Source: JAFDZO01 sp041859205 (lineage in GTDB: Bacteria; Bacteroidota; Ignavibacteria; Tepidaquicellales; Tepidaquicellaceae). Taken from it: a stretch of DNA of 12,044 bases. The stretch's first letter is position 1. Every line of letters begins with the position of its first letter. Positions 5,961 to 12,044 of the stretch are shown here, piece after piece. The translations under genes and the position numbers were made by a program. The notes beneath the pieces were generated by a model. The model saw only the letters and a program-made list of their open reading frames with translations, did no database searches and was not told the DNA's origin. The stretch covers positions 1 to 12,044 of the forward strand of contig JBHEKU010000034.1 in NCBI GenBank assembly GCA_041859205.1, in the 5' to 3' direction.

Positions 5961-7256
5961 ATGAAAAATATTTTTGACTATTTCAAACTCGATTACGAAA
6001 AGGAAGAATATAATACTGTTATTGAAAGTATAACTAAAGGAGTTATTTTCCGGGGGACAAATCTATGGATTCTTGTATTTGCGATTTTTATTGCATCACT
6101 TGGTTTGAATATAAATTCTACTGCAGTTATCATCGGAGCAATGCTTATCTCTCCTTTGATGGGTCCGATAATGGGACTCGGATTAGGAACAGGCATAAAT
6201 GATTTAGCTCTTGTTCGTAAAGCGCTTTCGAATTATTTTTTTGCTGCGATAGTAGGATTAATTACATCGACAATTTATTTTTCTATCTCCCCTCTTAATG
6301 ATGCTCACTCCGAAATTCTGGCGCGCACTACTCCTAATATTTATGACGTGCTGATAGCATTGTTCGGAGGACTTGCAGGTATTGTTGCAACTTCAACTAA
6401 ACAAAAAGGAAACGTTATTCCCGGAGTAGCAATTGCAACGGCTCTTATGCCGCCGCTGTGTACGGCAGGCTACGGACTGGCAACGTTTCAGTTTAATTAT
6501 TCTATCGGCGCTTTATATCTTTTTATAATTAATACAGTTTTTATTGCGCTCGCAACTTTTGTAACCGTTAGATTATTGAAGTTCCCTTTTAAACATTTAC
6601 CCGATGAAAAAGCCGAGAAGAAATCTAAACGAATTATAATTGCAATAGTTGTTGTTACTTTATTACCGAGTATTTATTTCGGATACGATATAGTGAAAAA
6701 TGATAAATTTATAAAGGAAGCAAACAGATTTATTGAGACGGAAGCGATTTTTCCCGGAGATTATCTTCTCAAAAAAACCATAGATGAAAAAGAAAAAAGT
6801 ATTGAGCTTATATTCGGAGGCAATGAAATAAAGCCCGCGGAAATTGAAAAACTGAAAAATAAATTAAAGAATTATGAACTTGAGGGTACAAATCTTGAAA
6901 TCAAACAAGGCTTTGCATATCTGAAAGAAGAAAAAAAACTTAACCAGGTAAATCCTCTCAGTGATGTTCTGGCGCAAAAAGAAAAAGAACTGGAGACAAT
7001 GAGTAATAAAATTGACAGTATCAGAACAGATTCACTGAATTATATTCAGCTGATAAAAGAAGCGAAAACAATTTATCCCGATTTAAAAAACATATCCATC
7101 TCTCCCATAGTTTCTGCGGATAATTATTCGGTAACAGATTCATTAGTAATAGCATATCTGCAGACTTCGAAACCCATGATAAAATCTGAACGAACAAAAC
7201 TTCAAAACTGGTTGAAAGCCAAGCTAAATAAAAATGTACAGATTGTAACCCAATAG
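5961..7256 (+). CDS. DUF389-family membrane protein with long extracytoplasmic C-terminal domain
   Basis: The 431-residue product begins with a short cytoplasmic segment, then a DUF389 membrane core: F-R-G-T-N-L-W at 30-36, then A-V-I-I-G-A-M-L-I-S-P-L-M-G-P-I (55-70), G-L-A-G-I-V-A-T (137-144) and I-A-T-A-L-M-P-P-L (158-166). Hydrophobic helices lie at about 33-50, 53-75, 91-110, 127-145, 154-172, 180-205 and 224-242. The remaining 190 residues are hydrophilic, with a Glu/Lys-rich coiled-coil-like stretch near 336-360 and a mixed alpha/beta end. DUF389 proteins (TIGR00341-like) have no settled role that I can state. Conserved G-A-M-L-I-S-P-L-M-G-P suggests a channel- or transporter-like core, which is inference. 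The gene stands alone, with repeat modules on both sides. The start ATG has no Shine-Dalgarno. Confidence 0.88.
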   Translation: MKNIFDYFKLDYEKEEYNTVIESITKGVIFRGTNLWILVFAIFIASLGLNINSTAVIIGAMLISPLMGPIMGLGLGTGINDLALVRKALSNYFFAAIVGLITSTIYFSISPLNDAHSEILARTTPNIYDVLIALFGGLAGIVATSTKQKGNVIPGVAIATALMPPLCTAGYGLATFQFNYSIGALYLFIINTVFIALATFVTVRLLKFPFKHLPDEKAEKKSKRIIIAIVVVTLLPSIYFGYDIVKNDKFIKEANRFIETEAIFPGDYLLKKTIDEKEKSIELIFGGNEIKPAEIEKLKNKLKNYELEGTNLEIKQGFAYLKEEKKLNQVNPLSDVLAQKEKELETMSNKIDSIRTDSLNYIQLIKEAKTIYPDLKNISISPIVSADNYSVTDSLVIAYLQTSKPMIKSERTKLQNWLKAKLNKNVQIVTQ

Positions 7257-7259
7257 AAA

Positions 7260-7290
7260 ATTTTAATATTCAATGCATTGAATAAATTTT
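7260..7290 (+). terminator. Possible terminator hairpin after the DUF389 gene
   Basis: A perfect 16-base palindrome, ATTCAATG-CATTGAAT (7268-7283), begins 11 bases past the DUF389 stop and is followed by AAATTTT. It is A/T-rich and the T run is short, so termination is plausible but weak. Confidence 0.4.
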
Positions 7291-7292
7291 CG

Positions 7293-7417
7293 TGTCAATA
7301 CCTTTCATAAAATATTTCCCTATTAGTACTAATGAGATGAATTTTATATTTTTTAAAAAATTCTATTGTTAAATTCTTCATGGGCATATTCTCATTAATA
7401 TAGATTTCTTAAACCGG
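7293..7417. repeat. Repeat module B1 (left half, copy B)
   Basis: This is the partner of 5386-5506. It includes ATTAGTACTAAT (7322-7333), a perfect palindrome that has one mismatch in copy A. The ATGGG/CTCAT stem near its middle keeps pairing through a G-U wobble. Confidence 0.75.
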
Positions 7418-7426
7418 CAGGATATT

Positions 7427-7521
7427 AATTCGGAATCTTATTTTGCAGAAGTCTAATTGATTAATTTTTGTTTTATACTAGCTTAAAACAAAATGTTACA
7501 ATAATGTTACACTGTAACATT
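7427..7521. repeat. Repeat module B2 (right half, copy B) with TTATTTTGCAGAA and TGTTAC array
   Basis: This is the ungapped partner of 5770-5864. TTATTTTGCAGAA lies at 7438-7450. TGTTAC occurs at 7494 and 7505, and the inverted arm GTAACATT (7514-7521) pairs perfectly with AATGTTAC (7503-7510) across ACT. In this copy the left and right modules lie 9 bases apart. Confidence 0.8.
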
Positions 7522-7536
7522 ATTGGGGAAAGGTAA

Positions 7537-7556
7537 AGACGCAATACCTTGCGTCT
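7537..7556. repeat. AGACGCA hairpin
   Basis: A perfect 7-bp stem, AGACGCA (7537-7543) with TGCGTCT (7550-7556), surrounds the loop ATACCT. GAGACGCAA-type hairpins are familiar dispersed repeats in several phyla (recalled). Non-coding. Confidence 0.65.
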
Positions 7557-7722
7557 CATGATGGGGAAAGAATCTCAAGTATTTTATTTTGCAGAAATCC
7601 GTCAAAAACCCGTCAATCTCCGACGAATTTCTATAGGCGATGTTGTTTTTACAAAGTTGCAGGATTTAATATTCAACAGAGTACGGAAATGAACGAACTG
7701 AATTTGAAGTATTTTTAGGGCA

Positions 7723-7747
7723 TAAAAAAAGCGGACTTAATCCGCTT
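7723..7747 (-). terminator. Intrinsic terminator of the minus-strand operon
   Basis: AAGCGGA (7729-7735) pairs with TCCGCTT (7741-7747) around a 5-base loop. On the minus strand it is followed by a run of T (complement of AAAAAAA at 7724-7730). It lies 32 bases past the hydrolase stop and should end the four-gene transcript. Confidence 0.85.
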
Positions 7748-7779
7748 CTTTCAAAATACTTTATACTTGTTACCTTATT

Positions 7780-8739
7780 CTAATACGGTCTGTACTTATT
7801 CAAAAACGCAAGGCGCTGCTTATGAACATCCATATACGAATTTGATACAGGAAGAATATGGAAGCCGTCTTCGACAATCAGCTTTTCAGCGTGAGGAATA
7901 TTAGTTGCAAGATATCCTGCGTGGTGAAGCGTTACATCGGCATCGTGCTTACCGTGGATAATCATCGTCGGGCATTGTATTTTGCCCAGGTCAAATGCTT
8001 CCATGTTGGAATTTTGTATGATGTCGTTTTCAAGTCCTATTTTTCTTATACCAATAGGGCTCATTGATTTGATAAGATTGAAAATATATGCAAGCTTATC
8101 GTTATTGCTGAGAATGTTATTTGTGATTTCATCCACTCGTTTAGGGTCGTAATCGCTTTCCATCTTTACCATGGATTTCACAACTGAGTGAGATGCATAT
8201 TTTGCAAATACATTGTACAGCCATATTGTAGGATCGTTGAACGTAAGCTTAGATAAAACCTTCTCGCTTTTTTTACCCGAGTTAACGTAGTACTTCTGGC
8301 TTACGCATGATTCGAGCACTAAAGCAAATACTCTATCCGGATGCCTTATTGCAAACTGAAGCGCAATAGGTCCGCCTGTTGAGCTTGCTATTATACCTGT
8401 TCTTTTTACTTTGAAGTGGTCAAGAAGATTCGCCAGCGCATCTGCCTGCTGCTCGAAAGTTCTGCCGACTGTTATGGGAGTTCTTAGATAGCCCGGACGC
8501 GACCAGGATAAAAAGCGATAGCCTCTGCCTATTAATCCGGGAAAGTGAGCGAATACCTGATCGTATCCACCGGGTGAACCGTGAATACCTGTAATGACAG
8601 GACCTTCGTTTCCTTTAACGGCATACTCAATACTTCCCGCAGGGGTATCGACTATTTTGCTGCCTGCAACGAGCCGTTTTTCAAGCTCTTCTTTCCAGTT
8701 AAAATACCACACGGGCAATGTTGATTTTGTTTGAACCAT
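7780..8739 (-). CDS. Alpha/beta-hydrolase fold protein
   Basis: The 319-residue product has the classical hydrolase layout and no signal peptide, so it is probably cytoplasmic. The oxyanion-side motif is H53-G-S-P-G-G58. The nucleophile elbow is A118-S-S120-T-G122, with Ser120 as nucleophile and Ala in place of the usual first Gly. The acid is probably Asp266 in H-G-K-H-D-A-D, and the base His294 in D-G-F-H. A helical cap lies between, about residues 146-245. The H-G-S-P-G-G and S-R-P-G-Y motifs resemble prolyl iminopeptidase/epoxide-hydrolase-like branches, but the substrate is unknown. It is the last gene of the right-hand operon, 66 bases after the AtuA-family gene, and a terminator follows. 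A perfect inverted repeat (8745-8766) sits just upstream of its ATG. Confidence 0.87.
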   Translation of the reverse strand: MVQTKSTLPVWYFNWKEELEKRLVAGSKIVDTPAGSIEYAVKGNEGPVITGIHGSPGGYDQVFAHFPGLIGRGYRFLSWSRPGYLRTPITVGRTFEQQADALANLLDHFKVKRTGIIASSTGGPIALQFAIRHPDRVFALVLESCVSQKYYVNSGKKSEKVLSKLTFNDPTIWLYNVFAKYASHSVVKSMVKMESDYDPKRVDEITNNILSNNDKLAYIFNLIKSMSPIGIRKIGLENDIIQNSNMEAFDLGKIQCPTMIIHGKHDADVTLHHAGYLATNIPHAEKLIVEDGFHILPVSNSYMDVHKQRLAFLNKYRPY

Positions 8740-8744
8740 ATTTT

Positions 8745-8766
8745 GGATTTTACATTTATAAAATCC
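8745..8766 (-). promoter_or_regulatory. Hairpin in the hydrolase leader
   Basis: GGATTTTA (8745-8752) and TAAAATCC (8759-8766) form a perfect 8-bp stem with a 6-base loop, ending 5 bases before the ATG at 8739. In the mRNA it would cover the ribosome landing area, or it may mark an RNA processing point within the operon. A CCCCC run (8765-8769) adjoins its outer edge. Confidence 0.45.
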
Positions 8767-8805
8767 CCCTTAAAATATGTACGTCTTATTACCAGGAACA
8801 GATTA

Positions 8806-10167
8806 TCAGATACTCTCTACAACTACCTGAGGAGTAACTTCTGTTTTAGGAATTAAAGCAGGCCAGTAAGCAACTACGTCAGAAGGCTTAGGTCTGCCTC
8901 CGGCAAATCCCGTAACTCCGGGAGGGCCGGTTAATATTAGTGGTGCCAGTTCTTTACCGAAACGCTCAACTGAATATTTATCAGATGAACGGACTGAAAA
9001 TCTTAATACAACTTCATTGGGTTCGTCTATCTTTCTTGCAATAGGTCCGTGACATGCATTGTATCCCTGGAACTCTGCTCGTACTTCATCGAACTTAAGC
9101 CCTAAGTCATCGAGTCTTGTTCTTAAAATCTTATCGGCTGCCTCAGCTTTTTCTAAAGCGTCAGGCCAGCTATAAGTTAATGAACCTGAAGCTGAATATC
9201 CATCTGAATAAGACATGGATACTTTATAGAAAGGAGTAGCAGGTAATCCTTTAACATTATAAACTCTTACTTTGTTCATACCGGCATCTTCTAAATGAAT
9301 AGAAGTAAAATCTGCGATGCAGTCAGGAGTAATATAATCCTTAGGGTCGCCGATTTCATAGCAAAGCTGTTCGCTTACTGTATCGATTGAAACAAGGCCG
9401 CCTGTATTTTCGTGCTTGGTGATAATGACTTCTCCGTTAGGATAAGCTTCTGCAATCGGGAAACCAATGCGTGCTAAATCAGGAATTGACTGCCAGTCTC
9501 CGGTGAAATTACCGCCTGATGCCTGTCCGCCGCACTCGAGAATGTGACCTGCAACAGTTCCGGCTGCCATAAGGTCGAAGTCGTTCATATCCCAGCCGAA
9601 CTCATAAATCATCGGGGCAAGAGTAAGACCTGTATCGGTAACTCTGCCTGTAATAACTATATCAGCTCCCTGTTTTAAACACTCGACAACAGGAGCTGCG
9701 CCGAAGTAAACATTGGCGCTTAATACTTTTTCTTTAACTGTTTTGACGCTGTCACCGGATTCCATGTTCTTTAATTCAACACCTTTATCAACAAGTTCAT
9801 CTATGTTATCTAAGATATTATCGCCCATTACAACGCCGATTTTCAAATCCTTAATGCCGAGCTTTTTTGCTACTTCAAAAATAGCATCTCTGCATGCAGT
9901 TGGGTTTACTCCGCCGCCGTTAGTAATAACTTTGATACCCTTTTCTTTAATAACAGGAAGCATACGCTCCATTAAAGCAGGGATATCGCGTGCATATCCG
10001 AATCTCGGGTCTTTAAGTTTTTGTTTTTGAAGAATAGACATGGTAACCTCTGCGAGGTAGTCCATCATGATGTAATCAACAGGTCCGCCTGTGGCTTGAT
10101 TCATAGGAGCGTCGATTAAATCGCCCCAAAATCCTTGTCCTGATGCTATGCGTATTTTATCTTTCAT
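8806..10167 (-). CDS. AtuA-family protein (acyclic terpene utilisation, DUF1446)
   Basis: The 453-residue product matches the AtuA/DUF1446 family by its motifs: A-S-G-Q-G-F-W-G-D (8-16), I-T-N-G-G-G-V-N-P (81-89), V-I-T-G-R-V-T-D-T (171-179), E-C-G-G-Q-A-S-G-G-N-F (211-221) and the C-terminal T-G-P-P-G-V-T-G-F-A-G-G-R-P-K (413-427). AtuA is needed for citronellol/geraniol growth in Pseudomonas, but its exact reaction is not established, and many homologues are in bacteria without that pathway. This version has the main domain only; the extra C-terminal domain found in longer members is absent, and no small partner protein follows. The gene lies 113 bases after the aldehyde dehydrogenase and 66 before the hydrolase, in the same direction, so a shared pathway is likely though its substrate is open. 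Confidence 0.88.
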   Translation of the reverse strand: MKDKIRIASGQGFWGDLIDAPMNQATGGPVDYIMMDYLAEVTMSILQKQKLKDPRFGYARDIPALMERMLPVIKEKGIKVITNGGGVNPTACRDAIFEVAKKLGIKDLKIGVVMGDNILDNIDELVDKGVELKNMESGDSVKTVKEKVLSANVYFGAAPVVECLKQGADIVITGRVTDTGLTLAPMIYEFGWDMNDFDLMAAGTVAGHILECGGQASGGNFTGDWQSIPDLARIGFPIAEAYPNGEVIITKHENTGGLVSIDTVSEQLCYEIGDPKDYITPDCIADFTSIHLEDAGMNKVRVYNVKGLPATPFYKVSMSYSDGYSASGSLTYSWPDALEKAEAADKILRTRLDDLGLKFDEVRAEFQGYNACHGPIARKIDEPNEVVLRFSVRSSDKYSVERFGKELAPLILTGPPGVTGFAGGRPKPSDVVAYWPALIPKTEVTPQVVVESI

Positions 10168-10228
10168 TTACTGTTTAGAGTATACAATTCGAAAAGAATT
10201 TAAAGAATTCAGAAATTATTAACAATTT

Positions 10229-10257
10229 AATAAGTAATCAATACTTATTTTGCAGAA
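10229..10257. promoter_or_regulatory. Inverted repeat plus TTATTTTGCAGAA between aldehyde dehydrogenase and AtuA genes
   Basis: AATAAGTA (10229-10236) and TACTTATT (10242-10249) are perfect 8-base arms around ATCAA. The right arm runs into CTTATTTTGCAGAA (10244-10257), the same motif found in modules A2 and B2 and at 7584. The site sits inside the 113-base operon gap. It could be an operator, an RNA processing hairpin or repeat debris; no T run follows on the minus strand. Confidence 0.4.
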
Positions 10258-10280
10258 AAACGTAGTGAGGCGACTATCAA

Positions 10281-11735
10281 TCAGTATTTGATGGTAATAT
10301 TTTTAGGTTCGGTAAAGAAGCGAAGAGCTTCAAGACCGCCTTCTCGGCCAACGCCGGAGTTTTTTACTCCGCCGAATGGAGTGCGAAGGTCACGCTGCAT
10401 CCAGCAGTTAACCCAGATGATTCCTGATTTGAGTTTTTGTGAGATTCTTTGAGCGCGGGATAGATTTTCAGTCCAGATAACAGAAGCAAGTCCGTACTGA
10501 GTTGAGTTTGCCATCATCAGGACTTCTTCTTCAGTTTCAAACGGTATGATTGTAACAACAGGACCGAAAATTTCTTCCTGATTTGTTCTGCATCCGTAAG
10601 GAAGATTTTCTATTATAGTAGGATAAATAAACCAGCCGTCTTTACATCTTTCATTGGAAGAAGTGAAATCATCGGCATGATTTCCGCCTGTTAATATTTT
10701 ACCGCCTTCTTCTTTGGCAAGGTCTATATAAGAAAGGATTTTTTTGTAATGCATTTCAGATACGATTGCCCCTTGCTGAATTTTTTCATCGTTAGGATCT
10801 CCGAGTCTTAATGCTTTAGTTCTTTCAACAAAATCATTTTTAAATTTATCATAGATATTCTTATGAACAAATATTCTTGAACCGCATAAACAAATTTCGC
10901 CTTGATTGGAAAATGAAGAGCGGATTGTTGTATCAAGCATTTTATCGTAATCGCAGTCATCAAAAATAAGCACAGGATTTTTACCGCCAAGCTCAAGCGA
11001 AAGTTTTTTAAACATAGGAGCAGCGATGCGGGCAATATCTGCACCGGTTGATGTACCGCCTGTAAATGTAATAGCTTTGATTCCGGGGTGAGAAGTAATT
11101 GCAGCGCCGACTTTTCCGCCGAGACCGTGAACGATATTCAAAACTCCGGCAGGCATACCGGCTTCAATACAAATTTGTGAAAGCAGATATGCAGTGTAAG
11201 GGGTAACTTCCGACGGCTTTGCAACAACGCAGTTTCCTGCCGCTAAAGCAGGAGCAATTTTCCATGTGAATAAATATAATGGAAGATTCCATGGGGAAAT
11301 TGCACCGATGACTCCGATTGGCTGACGTAATGTATAATTTAAAGTGTTTGTATCTGTTAAGTGTGATTCACTTGAAAAGTGAATAATTGCAGTTGCAAAG
11401 AATTCAAAATTTTTGACTGCTCTGGGAATATCAACTTCTCTGGCAAGAGAAACAGGCTTGCCGTTATCTTTGCTTTCAGCTGCAGCAAATTTATCGAGAT
11501 TAGAATAAATCAGTTCGGAGACTTTCAAAAGCATTTTTGAACGCTCTTCATTTGTCATTGAAGACCATTTTTCAAAAGCACTTTCTGCTGCTTCAAAGGC
11601 AAGTCCAACATCTTGTTCGTCTGAATCAGGAATTAATGAATAAACTTTTCCTGTTGCCGGCTCAAAATTATCTAAGTATTTTTTTGAGACAGACTCTACA
11701 AGTTTTCCGTTAATATAATTTTTAAGTTTCTCCAT
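10281..11735 (-). CDS. NAD(P)-dependent aldehyde dehydrogenase, semialdehyde (ALDH8/HMSDH-like) type
   Basis: The 484-residue product is full length for the ALDH superfamily and should oxidise an aldehyde to the acid in the cytoplasm. Active-site parts: S-P-W-N150 (oxyanion Asn), K173 in V-A-K-P-S-E, F-T-G-G-T-S-T-G (224-231) for the cofactor, E248 in L-E-L-G-G-K (general base), nucleophile C282 in F-S-N-Q-G-E-I-C, and E388-I-F390. The late stretch W-V-N-C-W-M-Q-R-D-L-R-T-P-F-G-G (441-456) is typical of 2-hydroxymuconic or 2-aminomuconic semialdehyde dehydrogenases, but none of their ring-cleavage partners is in the window, so the substrate is left open. A second Cys (C284) lies two residues after the nucleophile. 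The start is 8 bases after the DUF4286-like gene's stop, supporting one operon. No Shine-Dalgarno. Confidence 0.9.
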   Translation of the reverse strand: MEKLKNYINGKLVESVSKKYLDNFEPATGKVYSLIPDSDEQDVGLAFEAAESAFEKWSSMTNEERSKMLLKVSELIYSNLDKFAAAESKDNGKPVSLAREVDIPRAVKNFEFFATAIIHFSSESHLTDTNTLNYTLRQPIGVIGAISPWNLPLYLFTWKIAPALAAGNCVVAKPSEVTPYTAYLLSQICIEAGMPAGVLNIVHGLGGKVGAAITSHPGIKAITFTGGTSTGADIARIAAPMFKKLSLELGGKNPVLIFDDCDYDKMLDTTIRSSFSNQGEICLCGSRIFVHKNIYDKFKNDFVERTKALRLGDPNDEKIQQGAIVSEMHYKKILSYIDLAKEEGGKILTGGNHADDFTSSNERCKDGWFIYPTIIENLPYGCRTNQEEIFGPVVTIIPFETEEEVLMMANSTQYGLASVIWTENLSRAQRISQKLKSGIIWVNCWMQRDLRTPFGGVKNSGVGREGGLEALRFFTEPKNITIKY

Positions 11736-11743
11736 TGATAATT

Positions 11744-12044
11744 TTAATCAATAGTTTCAAGAACTGTTCTGAATGCGTGGACTCTATTAGTATATTTATC
11801 CGTATGTAATTTCTGCAAAACGGGGGCAAATTCTTTTTGGTATTTATTATACTCATCCATTGATTTCATTGAGTATTGAATAGCATATGTAACGCCTTCT
11901 TCCGTTTCAGGTAATTTCAATTTCAAAATTCTGTTTTCAATAAATAGTCCCGTTGCCATAACTTCAGGTATGTGTACGTTTTTCATCCAGTCGAGCCATT
12001 CATCGCTTATAGATTCAAGCACGCTGACTGTTACATTGTATATT
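11744..12044 (-). CDS. DUF4286-like small protein (5' end just outside window)
   Basis: At least 99 residues are encoded and the frame is open to the right edge. The GTG at 12022 is probably not the start: in-frame upstream codons give I-Y-N-V-T-V-S-V, the usual beta-strand opening of this family, so only about two or three codons are missing. Visible motifs are W-L-D-W-M-K-x-x-H-I-P-E-V-M-A-T-G-L-F, then Y-A-I-Q-Y, then a helical Y-x-K-Y-Q-K-E-F-A-P and an end strand with F-R-T-V-L. This is the ferredoxin-like DUF4286 pattern of Bacteroidota; the function is unknown, although dimeric alpha-beta-barrel monooxygenase-like folds are a reasonable comparison. It is the first gene seen of the operon leading into the aldehyde dehydrogenase. 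Confidence 0.8.
   Translation of the reverse strand, partial: IYNVTVSVLESISDEWLDWMKNVHIPEVMATGLFIENRILKLKLPETEEGVTYAIQYSMKSMDEYNKYQKEFAPVLQKLHTDKYTNRVHAFRTVLETID

Larger units (their letters stand above)
7257..7779. other. 523-base non-coding region between convergent genes
   Basis: No credible gene is seen. Contents in order: a perfect palindrome (7268-7283); module B1 (7293-7417); a 9-base spacer; module B2 (7427-7521); a hairpin AGACGCA/TGCGTCT (7537-7556) between two TGGGGAAAG copies (7524-7532, 7562-7570); another TTATTTTGCAGAA (7584-7596); about 130 bases in which I see nothing; then the terminator of the hydrolase gene (7723-7747). Confidence 0.75.

Noticed and set aside
7600..7720. 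Decayed gene remnant between the repeats and the terminator
   Set aside because: Short frames exist but no recognisable protein piece or consistent frame can be supported.
9713..10030. Plus-strand 105-codon frame
   Set aside because: It is fully antisense to the AtuA-family gene and Ser/Thr/Pro-rich, as shadow frames usually are.
10281..11735. Assignment as a kynurenine- or catechol-pathway semialdehyde dehydrogenase
   Set aside because: The W-V-N-C-W and R-D-L-R-T-P-F-G-G motifs fit, but no ring-cleavage or partner genes are present, so only the family is claimed.
12020..12022. GTG as start codon of the DUF4286-like gene
   Set aside because: Upstream in-frame codons encode the family's first beta strand (I-Y-N-V-T-V), so the start lies just beyond the window.

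Overview
The window looks like chromosomal DNA from an A/T-rich member of the Bacteroidota/Chlorobiota assemblage, perhaps the Ignavibacteria-like branch. The lineage is inferred from four things: the A/T-rich coding style; start codons preceded by A/T-rich leaders with no Shine-Dalgarno; a Bacteroidota-style gene set (SDR-type threonine dehydrogenase, DUF389 protein, PEGA protein, DUF4286-like protein); and dispersed hairpin repeats in the spacers. No rRNA, tRNA, transposase or CRISPR array is visible.

Region by region: (1) 1-1756, plus strand: the 3' part of a PQQ-type beta-propeller protein overlaps by one base (TAATG) a secreted/membrane PEGA-domain protein. (2) 1773-1884: a long fold-back repeat lies between convergent genes. 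(3) 1890-3789, minus strand: an SDR-type L-threonine 3-dehydrogenase, a clear intrinsic terminator, then an EamA/DMT-family permease. (4) 3790-5960: an accessory-looking stretch. A lone, very A/T-rich 422-residue orphan gene is bracketed by inverted copies of a 31-base hairpin repeat. It is followed by a 658-base non-coding mosaic of hairpins and repeats. (5) 5961-7256, plus strand: a DUF389 membrane protein. The modules of the preceding mosaic recur just downstream of it, so the gene sits between imperfect direct repeats. (6) 7257-7779: repeats between convergent genes. (7) 7780-12044, minus strand: a probable four-gene operon read from the right edge: DUF4286-like small protein, aldehyde dehydrogenase, AtuA-family (DUF1446) protein, alpha/beta hydrolase, then an intrinsic terminator.

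How genes work together: the right-hand operon looks catabolic (aldehyde oxidation, an AtuA-type step, hydrolysis), but its substrate cannot be read from sequence alone. Threonine dehydrogenase would feed threonine to 2-amino-3-ketobutyrate; its usual ligase partner is not in the window. The beta-propeller/PEGA pair is probably an envelope module of unknown role.

The least ordinary material is between 3880 and 7600: an orphan protein with a C-terminal R-x4-H motif (HEPN-like only as a hypothesis), and a set of repeat modules carrying TGTTAC arrays and a recurrent TTATTTTGCAGAA motif around the DUF389 gene. I see no proof of a new system, but this is the part to examine.
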